Below are positions 1 to 7,924 of a stretch of DNA of 64,000 nt, piece after piece. The first letter of the stretch is position 1. Each line of letters starts with the position of its first letter. Under the pieces are notes generated by a model. The model saw only the letters and a program-made list of their open reading frames with translations, had not been told where the DNA came from and searched no databases. The position numbers and the translations under genes are program-made. The DNA comes from Gemmobacter aquatilis (GTDB taxonomy: Bacteria > Pseudomonadota > Alphaproteobacteria > Rhodobacterales > Rhodobacteraceae): assembly GCF_900110025.1 (NCBI RefSeq), contig NZ_FOCE01000002.1, positions 1 through 64,000 on the forward strand, read 5' to 3'.

Positions 1-34
1 TTCTGGGCATCGAACCAAGCACAAGGCCGAACCG

Positions 35-220
35 ATGCCGCTGTTTCTCTCTGATGACGCCTATTCCCGCCTGCTGGCCGATCTGGCCGGGGCCTTCATT
101 GCCGCCACCAGCACGGGCGCCGATCTGCGCGACAAGTTGGCCGAAGCCTTGGCCGGTGCGGACGTGCTGCCCGAGGCCTGCCGGGGTGACTTCGTGGAAG
201 GCGTGGCGGCGGCGGCGTGA
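35..220 (+). CDS. small hypothetical protein (61 aa)
   Basis: I do not recognise this 61-residue protein. It is Ala/Leu/Asp-rich, mostly predicted helical and acidic, with no signal peptide or membrane segment. A weak AAGG lies about 8 bases before the ATG. It sits in the 1-1.4 kb segment that abuts the 3' end of tRNA-Gln together with two other unrecognised small genes, so it may belong to an integrated element. The sequence begins only 34 bases upstream, so its operon context is not visible. It could be a chance ORF. Confidence 0.45.
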   Translation: MPLFLSDDAYSRLLADLAGAFIAATSTGADLRDKLAEALAGADVLPEACRGDFVEGVAAAA

Positions 221-231
221 TGGGGTGACGC

Positions 232-365
232 CTGCAAATATCCTGCAAACTCGACTGTTTTCAGGGGCGTTACGGTTTTTTCTGCAAACGCAAATCCGCA
301 ACGCACTGAGATATAATGATAAAATCTGCAAAGTTTGCCGCGCATTTTCCTGAAGTTTGCCGCGC
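232..365 (+). repeat. iterated CTGCAAA heptamers plus a 22-bp-period direct repeat
   Basis: The heptamer CTGCAAA occurs four times, starting at 232, 243, 282 and 326. Right after the last copy, the 13-mer AAGTTTGCCGCGC occurs at 331-343 and again at 353-365, a period of 22 bp or two helical turns. A perfect TATAAT lies at 312-317 without an obvious -35 partner. The stretch is AT-richer than the rest of the window. It looks like a regulator-binding or iteron-like region upstream of the small genes at 485-1017. The function is inference. Confidence 0.5.
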
Positions 366-484
366 GACAGATAGCAGAATCGTGTTTATTAGTAGGTTTG
401 CCCGCAGCGGTTCCCGCCGCTGCGAAGCAAGAGCGGCAGGTGTTAGCGCACCTGCCAAAACGAAACGCTCATACGGAGAAAGCC

Positions 485-637
485 ATGCACGAGCGCAACG
501 ACACGACCCCTTTTGACGAAATCAAGAAAGCCGAGGTAAATATGAATACCATGAACACGCCCGAAACCGCAACCATGACCGCCGCCCGGCTGATCCGCGC
601 AAAGCTGGCACCTGTCGTCAACGTGGAGGCCGCGTGA
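485..637 (+). CDS. small hypothetical protein (50 aa, or 31 aa from an internal start)
   Basis: This is an unrecognised small hydrophilic protein rich in Thr, Asn and Ala. The ATG at 485 has GGAGA five bases upstream. A second in-frame ATG at 542 has its own GAGG seven bases upstream and would give 31 residues, so either start may be used. The stop TGA overlaps the ATG of the next gene as TGATG, which indicates translational coupling and supports this being a real gene. No domain can be assigned. Confidence 0.45.
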   Translation: MHERNDTTPFDEIKKAEVNMNTMNTPETATMTAARLIRAKLAPVVNVEAA

Positions 638-1017
638 TGACCGTTTCTTACCTGCGCCTCGTTACCGTAGATGGTGTTCGAATTGGCCCGGACTACTCCG
701 AACTTGACCTGTTTGCGCAGGAACAGGCTCGGGCAAGTGCGCGGTTTCATAGAGAAGAGGCCGCACACGAACGCAGATTCTGGTTTAATATGCGCGCAGC
801 CTTGCCGCACTGTGCCGAAGCCGACTTGATGCTTGCTTCGGTTGAATACGGTGTTGCGATGCACCTGCGCGCCGCTGAATTGTTTGACCGCATTCATAAG
901 GCTGACCAGTTCACCAAGGAGGTCTGCGAACAGAAGGCCAATCTTAGCGAGAAGGCCGCGCAGGCGTTTACGCAAGCTGGCGATTTGATGATGCAGATTG
1001 CCCCGCGAGTGGCCTGA
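637..1017 (+). CDS. hypothetical protein (126 aa)
   Basis: This is an unrecognised soluble, largely helical protein with many Ala, Glu and Arg residues, probably coiled-coil in its second half (FDRIHKADQFTKEVCEQKAN region). The ATG overlaps the stop of the preceding small gene; a GTG three bases earlier is the alternative start. A strong intrinsic terminator follows 12 bases after the stop, so this ends a transcription unit. Codon use and base composition look less GC-rich than the core genes. Together with its position beside tRNA-Gln this suggests accessory DNA, but no phage, plasmid or toxin signature is visible. Confidence 0.6.
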   Translation: MTVSYLRLVTVDGVRIGPDYSELDLFAQEQARASARFHREEAAHERRFWFNMRAALPHCAEADLMLASVEYGVAMHLRAAELFDRIHKADQFTKEVCEQKANLSEKAAQAFTQAGDLMMQIAPRVA

Positions 1018-1028
1018 CCACGACCAGA

Positions 1029-1056
1029 ACGGGCGCCTTCACCGGCGCCCGTTTTT
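1029..1056 (+). terminator. intrinsic terminator after the small-gene unit
   Basis: A perfect 9-bp GC-rich stem (1029-1037 with 1044-1052), a 6-base loop and a following run of T form a classical rho-independent terminator just after the gene ending at 1017. Confidence 0.85.
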
Positions 1057-1059
1057 CTT

Positions 1060-1400
1060 TCCATTCCAACCGACACTTCCCCGGCCCGCGCGTATTCATA
1101 GCTAAGAGGTTGACACGCCGGGCCACCCAAGCAGGGCCGAATGTGTTGCGATTAGTCGGAAAGTGCGCGGGTTCATTCACACCCAACAACCCCGACACGG
1201 CACGGCGGCTGCCTCCTAGCTGCGCGGTGCTGGAACTGGTTTGTGCAGCCAGAGAGAGGGGCGGGGCGAAAGCCTCGCCCTTTCTTCATGGCGAGAGTCG
1301 CCAAAATCTGTTCCTGGCCCATGTGGAACAGCCACGGGACTGTAACACAGGAGATCACTTCGGCCTGCGTAAGTCTTTGATTTTACTATGAAATTTCTAT
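1060..1400. other. intergenic region next to tRNA-Gln, no convincing gene
   Basis: I see no credible gene in these roughly 340 bases. The open frame at 1110-1391 has a composition unlike the neighbours, no ribosome-binding site and no recognisable protein. A 6-bp hairpin at 1264-1280 followed by TTTCTT could be a weak plus-strand terminator. The segment adjoins the 3' (CCA) end of the minus-strand tRNA-Gln, the usual integration side. Confidence 0.5.
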
Positions 1401-1475
<75 letters not shown>

Positions 1476-1577
1476 ACCGTGCCGCGGTGTTTAGCCAAGC
1501 AGCTGGGGGGCTGCAAGAGCGATCTGACGAAAAATGCACCCGTTGCTGTGCCGGGGCCGAAAGGTTACGAACATGGC

Positions 1578-2756
1578 ATGACACAGGTGGATACGGTTGT
1601 TCTGGGGGCCGGTGCGGCCGGGATGTTTGCTGCGATCGAGGCAGGGCGCCGGGGGCGCCGGGTGCTGGTTATCGACCATGCGAAGGCCGCGGGCGAAAAG
1701 ATCCGCATCTCCGGCGGCGGGCGTTGCAATTTCACCAATCTCGACATTCGGGGCGAGAGGTTTCTGTCGCGCAACCCGCGCTTTGCGCTTTCGGCGCTGA
1801 AACGCTTCACCCAATGGGATTTCATCGCCCGCGTCGATGCGGTGGGCATCCCTTGGCACGAAAAGACGCTGGGGCAACTGTTCTGCGATGGGTCTGCCAA
1901 AGAGATCATCGCCATGCTGCTGCGCGACATGGCGCAGGCCGGAGTGCAGCTTTGGCTGGAGACGGAGCTTGGCGCCGTGACGCAAGACAAGCAGGGCTTC
2001 CGCGTGGAAACCTCGCGCGGTGTGGTGGTGGCGGCGCGGGTGATCGTGGCGACGGGCGGCAAATCCATCCCGAAGATGGGCGCCACCGGCTATGGCTACC
2101 GCATCGCCGAAAGCTTCGGCCTGCCGCTGGTGGAAACCCGGCCCGGTCTGGTGCCGCTGACACTGGCCGAACAGGTGCTGGAACCGATGAAGCCGCTGGC
2201 GGGCACCTCGGTTCAGGGACGCGCCAGTCTGGGGCGCATCGGGTTTGACGAGGCGATCCTGTTCACCCATCGCGGGCTGTCCGGTCCGGCTATCTTGCAG
2301 ATCAGCTCTTACTGGCGCGAGGGCGAAAGCCTGAGCCTAGATCTGGCGCGCGGCGCCGAGGCGGGGCGCGTGCTGCGCGAGATGCGGCAAAGCACCGGGC
2401 GCATCGCCTTGCGCACGGCGCTGGCGCGGCTGGTGCCCGAGAAACTGGCCCGCCATCTGGAAGAGATCAGCGGGCTGAACGGCAATCTGGCCGATCAGGG
2501 CAATGCCGCGCTGGATCATCTGGCGGGGCTGGTGCATGGCCTGCCGATCACACCGGTTGGCAGCGAGGGCTACCGCACCGCCGAGGTGACGCTGGGTGGC
2601 GTGGATACCGACGCGCTCGATGCCCGCACAATGGAGGCCAAGGCTGTGCCGGGGCTGCACTTCATTGGCGAGGTAGTGGATGTCACCGGCTGGCTGGGTG
2701 GTTACAACTTCCAATGGGCGTGGTCATCGGGTTGGGCGGCCGGGCAAATACAATAA
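1578..2756 (+). CDS. BaiN/HI0933-family FAD-dependent oxidoreductase
   Basis: This is a 392-residue flavoprotein of the HI0933/BaiN (TIGR00275/TIGR03862) family. The N-terminus carries the dinucleotide-binding motif VVLGAGAAGMFAAIEAG, followed by the family hallmark ISGGGRCNFTN. The C-terminus has the second FAD-contacting block (FIGEVVDVTGWLGGYNFQWAW). Length matches the family. The ATG at 1578 is chosen because the FAD motif begins about seven residues in; an upstream in-frame extension would run through the tRNA gene. The physiological substrate is unknown for most members. It appears monocistronic. Confidence 0.93.
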   Translation: MTQVDTVVLGAGAAGMFAAIEAGRRGRRVLVIDHAKAAGEKIRISGGGRCNFTNLDIRGERFLSRNPRFALSALKRFTQWDFIARVDAVGIPWHEKTLGQLFCDGSAKEIIAMLLRDMAQAGVQLWLETELGAVTQDKQGFRVETSRGVVVAARVIVATGGKSIPKMGATGYGYRIAESFGLPLVETRPGLVPLTLAEQVLEPMKPLAGTSVQGRASLGRIGFDEAILFTHRGLSGPAILQISSYWREGESLSLDLARGAEAGRVLREMRQSTGRIALRTALARLVPEKLARHLEEISGLNGNLADQGNAALDHLAGLVHGLPITPVGSEGYRTAEVTLGGVDTDALDARTMEAKAVPGLHFIGEVVDVTGWLGGYNFQWAWSSGWAAGQIQ

Positions 2757-2873
2757 TCCGATAATCAATATTATGTAATATAAATACGGTACAGAACTGA
2801 CCTTCGCATCAGCCCTTGCATTTCAGGGCAAGGATCGGGCAAAGAACCCGCACTCCCACAGATGAGGCTGCCC

Positions 2874-3566
2874 ATGACCTTCTCGCGTGCCATCAAGATC
2901 GCCCCGTCGATCCTGTCTGCTGATTTCGCCAATTTCGGTGCCGAATGCGAAGCCATTGAGGCGCAGGGCTGCGACTGGGTGCATGTCGATGTGATGGATG
3001 GGCACTTTGTTCCGAATATCACTTTCGGGCCAAGCACTTGCGCGGCGATCCGCAAGCACATCAAGGGCGTGATGGATGTGCATCTGATGATTGCCCCGGT
3101 CGATCCCTATATCGAGGCCTTTGCCAGCGCTGGCGCCGACGTCATCACCGCACATCTGGAGGCTGGACCGCATATCCACCGCACCCTGCAGGCGATCCGC
3201 GCCAGTGGCGCCAAGGCCGGGTTGGCGCTGAACCCCGGCACCGGGATCGAGTCTGTGGCCCATCTGCTCGACATGGTTGACCTGATCTGCGTGATGACGG
3301 TAAACCCGGGCTTCGGTGGCCAGAAATTCATTCATTCCCAAGTGGATAAGGTGCGTTCTTTGCGTGCCATGATCGGTGATCGCCCGATCCATATCGAGAT
3401 TGACGGCGGCGTGACGGTGGAAACCGCGCCGCTGGTGGCCGCTGCGGGCGCCGATGTGCTGGTGGCCGGGTCGGCGGTGTTCAAGGGCGGCTCTGTCGGC
3501 AATCCCGCCCCTTACGGCGAGAATATTCGCGCCATCCGGGCCGTTGCGGAAGCTGCGCACGGCTGA
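2874..3566 (+). CDS. rpe: ribulose-phosphate 3-epimerase
   Basis: Interconverts D-ribulose 5-phosphate and D-xylulose 5-phosphate in the pentose phosphate and Calvin pathways. The 230-residue TIM barrel shows all family blocks: KIAPSILSADFANFG at the start, HVDVMDGHFVPNITFGP with a metal-binding His and catalytic Asp, HLMI, NPGFGGQKFI and the phosphate-binding DGGV. The ATG at 2874 has GAGG six bases upstream. An in-frame ATG at 2862 would add four residues and overlaps that ribosome-binding site. The upstream gap is AT-rich and probably holds the promoter. Confidence 0.97.
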   Translation: MTFSRAIKIAPSILSADFANFGAECEAIEAQGCDWVHVDVMDGHFVPNITFGPSTCAAIRKHIKGVMDVHLMIAPVDPYIEAFASAGADVITAHLEAGPHIHRTLQAIRASGAKAGLALNPGTGIESVAHLLDMVDLICVMTVNPGFGGQKFIHSQVDKVRSLRAMIGDRPIHIEIDGGVTVETAPLVAAAGADVLVAGSAVFKGGSVGNPAPYGENIRAIRAVAEAAHG

Positions 3567-3569
3567 CAC

Positions 3570-3595
3570 ATACATATTCAAGACTTGAAATGTAT
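3570..3595. promoter_or_regulatory. imperfect palindrome between rpe and sulP
   Basis: ATACATATTCAA and TTGAAATGTAT face each other across GAC, forming an inverted repeat with one bulge. It has no T tract, so a protein-binding site or mRNA hairpin before the sulP gene is more likely than a terminator. A second short inverted repeat (ACGCACC/GGTGCGT, 3622-3646) sits just before the sulP ribosome-binding site. Confidence 0.35.
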
Positions 3596-3660
3596 CCCCA
3601 GCATGGGTAGGTATCGCTGAGACGCACCGGAATTGGTCTGGTGCGTTACAGGTGCCAACC

Positions 3661-5415
3661 ATGCAGCGCTACTTTCCCATCCTCGACTGGGGCCGGACCT
3701 ATCGCCGCGCCACGCTGGGCAATGACCTGCTGGCGGCACTGATCGTCACCATCATGCTGATCCCGCAATCGCTGGCCTATGCGCTGCTGGCGGGGCTTCC
3801 GGCGCAGGTCGGGCTGTATGCCTCGATTGCGCCGCTGCTGCTGTACACGGTCTTCGGAACCGCGCGCGCCTTGGCCGTTGGCCCGGTGGCGGTGGCCAGC
3901 CTGATGACGGCCGCCGCAGTGGCACCGCTGGCCGCCGAGGGCAGCGCGGCCTATCTGGGTGCGGCTGTCGCGCTGGCCTTCCTGTCGGGGCTGCTGCTGC
4001 TGGCGATGGGGCTGCTGCGGCTGGGCTTCATGGCGAATTTCATCAGCCATCCGGTGATTTCTGGCTTCATCACCGCCTCGGGCCTGCTGATCGCGGCGGG
4101 ACAGATCCCGCAACTGGCGGGGCTTTCGGTGCGCGGCGAAACGCTGCCCGACCTGGTGATCGCCATCACCGAAAAACTGCCCCAAGCCAGCCTGATCACC
4201 CTGCTGATCGGCCTGCCGGTGCTGGCCTTCCTGTTCTGGACGCGCAGCCGCCTGAAAGGCACGCTGATGCGCCTCGGCCAGTCAGCCAAGCTGGCGGGGG
4301 TGATGACCCGCGCTGCGCCAGTCGTCGCGGTTGCCGCCACGACGCTTGCAAGCTGGGGCTTTGGCCTGTCGGGCCGCGTGCCGGTCGTGGGCGAGATTCC
4401 GGGCGGCTTGCCGGTGCCGGTTTTGCCACCCTTTGACCTCGCGCTTTGGAAACAGATCCTCGTCCCCGCCGCGCTGATCTCGCTGGTGGGCTATGTCGAG
4501 ACGATCTCGGTCGCGCAGACGCTTGCCGCCAAACGCCGCCAGCGCATCGACCCGGATCAGGAGCTTGTGGCGCTTGGCGTGGCAAACATCGGCTCGGCGG
4601 TTTCGGGCGGCTTTCCGGTGACGGGCGGGTTTGCGCGGTCGGTGGTGAATTTCGACGCCGGGGCCGAAACCCCTGCTGCGGGCGCCTTTACCGCCATCGG
4701 CATGGCACTGGCGACGCTGTTTCTGACCCCCCTGCTCTTTCACCTGCCCAAAGCGACCCTGGCCGCCACCATCATCGTCGCGGTGCTGAGCCTTGTGGAT
4801 TTCGGCGCGCTGCGCCGCACCTTGGCCTATAGCCGCAGCGATTTCGCCGCCATGCTGGCCACCATCCTCGTGACTCTGGTCGCGGGGGTCGAGGCCGGGA
4901 TCAGCGCAGGCGTCGCACTGTCCATAGGGCTGCATTTGTGGCGCAGTTCGCGCCCGCATGTCGCCGTGGTGGGTCAGGTGCCGGGGACCGAGCATTTCCG
5001 CAATGTGGCCCGGCACAATGTCGTCACCGCACCGGGCATCCTGTCGATCCGCATTGATGAAAGCCTGTATTTCCCCAATGCCCGCTTTCTGGAAGACCGC
5101 CTGCTGGAGGCGCTGGCCGAACAACCCGGGCTGCGCCACGTCGTGCTGATCTGCGCGGCGGTGAATGTGATCGACAGTTCGGCGCTGGAAACGCTGGAGG
5201 ATATGAATGCCCGGCTGAAGGATGGCGGCGTGAGCCTGCACCTGTCCGAGGTGAAGGGTCCGGTGATGGACAAGCTGGCGCGCAGCCCGTTCCTGCACGA
5301 GCTGACAGGCCAGGTGTTCTTGACGCAGTATGATGCGATGATCGCGCTGGCCCCCGAAGTGACCCAAACCTGCCACGATGCGGCGCGCTGCGAAACGGCA
5401 AGGGCCGCGCGGTAG
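3661..5415 (+). CDS. SulP-family anion permease with STAS domain
   Basis: A 584-residue inner-membrane transporter of the SLC26/SulP family, which moves sulfate, bicarbonate or other anions. The N-terminal part carries the motif with IPQSLAYALLAGLPAQVGLYAS in TM1-2, followed by about ten more hydrophobic segments. A cytoplasmic STAS domain lies at about residues 460-560 (SIRIDESLYFPNA through VIDSSALETLEDM). The ATG at 3661 has AGGTG six bases upstream; a GTG at 3652 is the alternative. It stands alone, so the substrate cannot be read from context. A GC hairpin overlaps the stop codon and the converging neighbour. Confidence 0.9.
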   Translation: MQRYFPILDWGRTYRRATLGNDLLAALIVTIMLIPQSLAYALLAGLPAQVGLYASIAPLLLYTVFGTARALAVGPVAVASLMTAAAVAPLAAEGSAAYLGAAVALAFLSGLLLLAMGLLRLGFMANFISHPVISGFITASGLLIAAGQIPQLAGLSVRGETLPDLVIAITEKLPQASLITLLIGLPVLAFLFWTRSRLKGTLMRLGQSAKLAGVMTRAAPVVAVAATTLASWGFGLSGRVPVVGEIPGGLPVPVLPPFDLALWKQILVPAALISLVGYVETISVAQTLAAKRRQRIDPDQELVALGVANIGSAVSGGFPVTGGFARSVVNFDAGAETPAAGAFTAIGMALATLFLTPLLFHLPKATLAATIIVAVLSLVDFGALRRTLAYSRSDFAAMLATILVTLVAGVEAGISAGVALSIGLHLWRSSRPHVAVVGQVPGTEHFRNVARHNVVTAPGILSIRIDESLYFPNARFLEDRLLEALAEQPGLRHVVLICAAVNVIDSSALETLEDMNARLKDGGVSLHLSEVKGPVMDKLARSPFLHELTGQVFLTQYDAMIALAPEVTQTCHDAARCETARAAR

Positions 5416-5433
5416 GGCGCGGCCTCCCTGCCC

Positions 5434-6624
5434 TTAGACGATGGCCTGTTCGCGGAATGGCCGCCCCGCCAGCACCCGCGCCACCGACAGATCCGACAGA
5501 TCGATGCTCTGCCAGCCGCCATGCAACACATGTTCGGCAATGCCACGCCCGATCGCCGGAGCCTGTTGCAGCCCGTGGCCCGAAAAGCCGTTCATCAGGA
5601 ACAGCGAAGGCAGATCGGGGTGCGGCCCGAGAATCGCGTTCTGATCCAGCGTGTTATAGGCGTAATGGCCCACCCAGTGCCGCAGCACCTTGGCCGCGTC
5701 AAACCCGGGTATGCGGTTGTAGATCTGTTCCCAGATCACATCCTCGAACAGATGCAGATCGGGTTCGAAATCATCCACCGCGCAAGGCCCGTCATCCTGC
5801 GGCACGGTCGCCGTGATCCATTGGCCATGCTCGGGGCGCATGTAATAGCCCGCGTCGATCAGCAGCGGCGCGTCGGGATGGCGGGCATTGGGCGCATCCA
5901 CCACGAAGACCGTGCGCTTGCGCGGCTCCACCGGCAGGTCAAGCCCGGCCCAGCGGCAGACCTCTGCCGCGCGGGTGCCGGCGGCATTGATCGCGGTGGC
6001 GCAGGGAATGAAGCCGCGCCGCGCCAGTGTGACCCCGGTCACCTTGCCCCCGGCCACCGTCAGCCCGGTTGCGGTATCGCTGACAAACTCTGCTCCCTGT
6101 GCTTTCGCGGCGGTGCGGAACCCGGCCAGCAGGCCCATATTGTCGAACCAGCCCTCGTCCCGGTCACCGAACGACCCGCCGGTGATGTCATCCACCGCGA
6201 TCCATGGAAAGCGCGCCTGAACGGCCTCGGGCGTCAGAACCTGCGTCGCCGCCCCATGTGCGCGCTGCATCGCCGCCGCCTCTTCCAGCATCTGCCGCCC
6301 TTCTGCGCTGTGGCACAGGAACAGATAGCCGTTCTCCTTCAGCCCCAGTTCACCGACACCGGCCCCCGCAGCGCCCAGACTCGCCTGAAAATCGCGGATG
6401 AAGCCAATGCCAAAGCGCGAAATCTCCACATTCACCGCCGTGGTGAACTGCTGCCGGATCGACGCCGCCGATAGCGCGGTGGAGGCGCGCGCAAAGCTCG
6501 GATCACGTTCCACCACCAGAACCCTCAGCCCAGGGGACATTCGCGTCAGCCAATACGCCGCCGCCGCCCCCATCACAGCGCCGCCGATGATCACGATGTC
6601 ACGCGGCTGAACCTGTTCCGTCAT
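5434..6624 (-). CDS. DadA/sarcosine-oxidase-like FAD-dependent oxidoreductase
   Basis: A 396-residue DAO-family flavoenzyme (glycine/D-amino acid or sarcosine oxidase type). The N-terminal Rossmann motif is IVIIGGAVMGAAAAYWL, followed by VVERDPSFARASTALSAASI. The C-terminal catalytic block includes GYYMRPEHGQW and a final FAD contact in MNGFSGHGLQQAPAIGRGIAEH. The length fits single-subunit enzymes of this family. No glycine-cleavage or methylamine genes are nearby, so the amine substrate is open. Convergent with the SulP gene and divergent from the LuxR-type gene. Confidence 0.85.
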   Translation of the reverse strand: MTEQVQPRDIVIIGGAVMGAAAAYWLTRMSPGLRVLVVERDPSFARASTALSAASIRQQFTTAVNVEISRFGIGFIRDFQASLGAAGAGVGELGLKENGYLFLCHSAEGRQMLEEAAAMQRAHGAATQVLTPEAVQARFPWIAVDDITGGSFGDRDEGWFDNMGLLAGFRTAAKAQGAEFVSDTATGLTVAGGKVTGVTLARRGFIPCATAINAAGTRAAEVCRWAGLDLPVEPRKRTVFVVDAPNARHPDAPLLIDAGYYMRPEHGQWITATVPQDDGPCAVDDFEPDLHLFEDVIWEQIYNRIPGFDAAKVLRHWVGHYAYNTLDQNAILGPHPDLPSLFLMNGFSGHGLQQAPAIGRGIAEHVLHGGWQSIDLSDLSVARVLAGRPFREQAIV

Positions 6625-6765
6625 CTTCCTGATCTTCCTTGCAAACCTGCCACCTGCCCTGCGTTAGGCTCGACAAGCGGCTACAATCGCCGGTAATACA
6701 GAGCTTCGGTGTAGTTTCCAGCCCTGCGGCGACAGTCTGTGACGGTTTCTGCCAGGTATGTCTAA

Positions 6766-7557
6766 ATGGGGTTTTACAAGGTGACGGACGTGCTTGGCCT
6801 GCTGAACCGGATCGCGGCTGCCTCCAGTGTGGACGCCGTTTGGGATCTTGCGGTGTCGCAGTTCCGGCGACACGGGTTCTCACGGGTGAATTACGGCTAT
6901 ACCCGTTTCCGCAATGCCAGCTCGATGGGCAATACCGATGATGCGCTGTATCTGACGACCTTCGGCCCCGATTACAGCCAATTCTACTTTCGCGAGGGGT
7001 TCTTCGCACGGACGCCGCTCTATCGCTGGGCCGTCGAAAATGCGGGAGTCTGCACCTGGCGTTGGGTCGAGGAGCATTTGTTGTCGGGAAAATTCGGGCC
7101 CGAGGATGCCGCCGCCGTGCAACAGAACGCGGCCCGGGGTCTTCGGGCGGGCATCACCATCAGCTTCCCAGAACCGACACCGCGCGAAAAGGGAGCGCTG
7201 GGTCTGGCCGCCGATCCGGGGATGGACCACGATGCCGTGGATGCGATCTGGGAGGAACATGGCGCGGGAATCGAGGCGGTGGCGCATATGATGCATCTGC
7301 GCATATCGCAACTGCCGCTGGTCACCCGTCGCCGCCCGCTTTCACCTCGCCAGCGCGAGGCTTTGCAATGGGTCGCCGATGGCAAGACCACACAGGATAT
7401 TGCGCTTTTGATGCAGATTTCGCCCACAATGGTCGAAAAACACCTGCGTCTTGCTCGCGCTGCGCTCGATGTGGAAACAACCGCGCAGGCGGTTGCCAAG
7501 GGCACGCTGCTGAACCAGATTTTCATTCGAGCCGACGAGAAGCCACAAAATCCCTAA
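6766..7557 (+). CDS. LuxR-family regulator with autoinducer-binding domain (LuxR solo)
   Basis: A 263-residue regulator with an N-terminal autoinducer-binding domain (about 5-180) and a C-terminal GerE/LuxR helix-turn-helix (192-253, starting LSPRQREALQWVADGK, with TMVEKHL in the recognition region). No luxI-type synthase is in the window, so it is a solo here. At the position where AHL-binding LuxR proteins have Asp-Pro, this one reads ART-P (EGFFARTPLYRW): the ligand-contacting Asp appears replaced by Thr, and the Trp/Tyr pair by aromatic Tyr/Phe. It may therefore sense something other than a standard acyl-homoserine lactone. An in-frame GTG at 6781 is an alternative start. Confidence 0.9.
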   Translation: MGFYKVTDVLGLLNRIAAASSVDAVWDLAVSQFRRHGFSRVNYGYTRFRNASSMGNTDDALYLTTFGPDYSQFYFREGFFARTPLYRWAVENAGVCTWRWVEEHLLSGKFGPEDAAAVQQNAARGLRAGITISFPEPTPREKGALGLAADPGMDHDAVDAIWEEHGAGIEAVAHMMHLRISQLPLVTRRRPLSPRQREALQWVADGKTTQDIALLMQISPTMVEKHLRLARAALDVETTAQAVAKGTLLNQIFIRADEKPQNP

Positions 7558-7639
7558 CAAATCATTAACGACCTATACGAAAGGTTAGGAATACCGCACT
7601 TACCCAGCGTCAAATTCTGTGGAACAACGTGGATGTCCC

Positions 7640-7838
7640 AGAGTGGTGGCTTCGGCCTTGGGATCAGCGGGAAGATACGATTTGTTGGTCTGAACGCGAA
7701 CCGCCCTTTGGGGCGGATAGTGCCGGTTCGTGCAGAGATTGTTTCTGCCTCCGATCCGTTTATACCCGCGCTCCACCCTCATCCCCAATGAGGAGCGCAA
7801 AAAATGGTGCAGTCCTTGGGACTGCACCATTTTTTTAT
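7640..7838 (+). ncRNA. candidate structured RNA or long structured 3' UTR
   Basis: The 367 bases between the LuxR-type gene and tsf contain no credible gene but are dense in hairpins. These are a GGC-TTCG-GCC tetraloop hairpin (7648-7657), an arm with CCGCCC/GGGCGG at its tip (7700-7716), GCAGA/TCTGC (7732-7748), CCTCAT/ATGAGG inside GCGCT/AGCGC (about 7769-7797), and then a very long terminator. GCGGG (7667-7671) can also pair with CCCGC (7765-7769), closing a rod. This could be an independent small RNA or a structured tail of the upstream mRNA. I see no clear promoter. Confidence 0.3.
7799..7836 (+). terminator. long perfect intrinsic terminator
   Basis: A 17-bp perfect stem (7799-7815 with 7819-7835) with a 3-base loop, A-run on the left and T-run on the right. 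Usable in either direction; on the plus strand it ends transcription from the LuxR-type gene or from the putative RNA. Confidence 0.9.
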
Positions 7839-7873
7839 GCCTGGCCTGCAACATGCCTCACCCCTGCTCCAAC

Positions 7874-7900
7874 GAAAAACGGCGCCCCTTGGGGCGCCGT
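7874..7900 (-). terminator. intrinsic terminator of the rpsB-tsf operon
   Basis: A 10-bp GC stem (7879-7888 with 7891-7900) followed on the minus strand by TTTTTC, located 24 bases after the tsf stop codon. Confidence 0.92.
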
Positions 7901-7924
7901 GTTCCTTCAACCAATCCGGGAGAA

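Noticed and set aside
1110-1391. A 93-codon frame next to tRNA-Gln
   Set aside because: No ribosome-binding site, no recognisable protein and a composition unlike real genes.
5521-6474. Long plus-strand open frame over the DadA-like gene
   Set aside because: It is antisense to a well-supported flavoprotein; its protein is His/Arg-rich without any domain. This is a typical GC-rich shadow frame.
6625-6765. A lux box upstream of the LuxR solo
   Set aside because: I looked for a CTG-N10-CAG dyad but found no convincing match.
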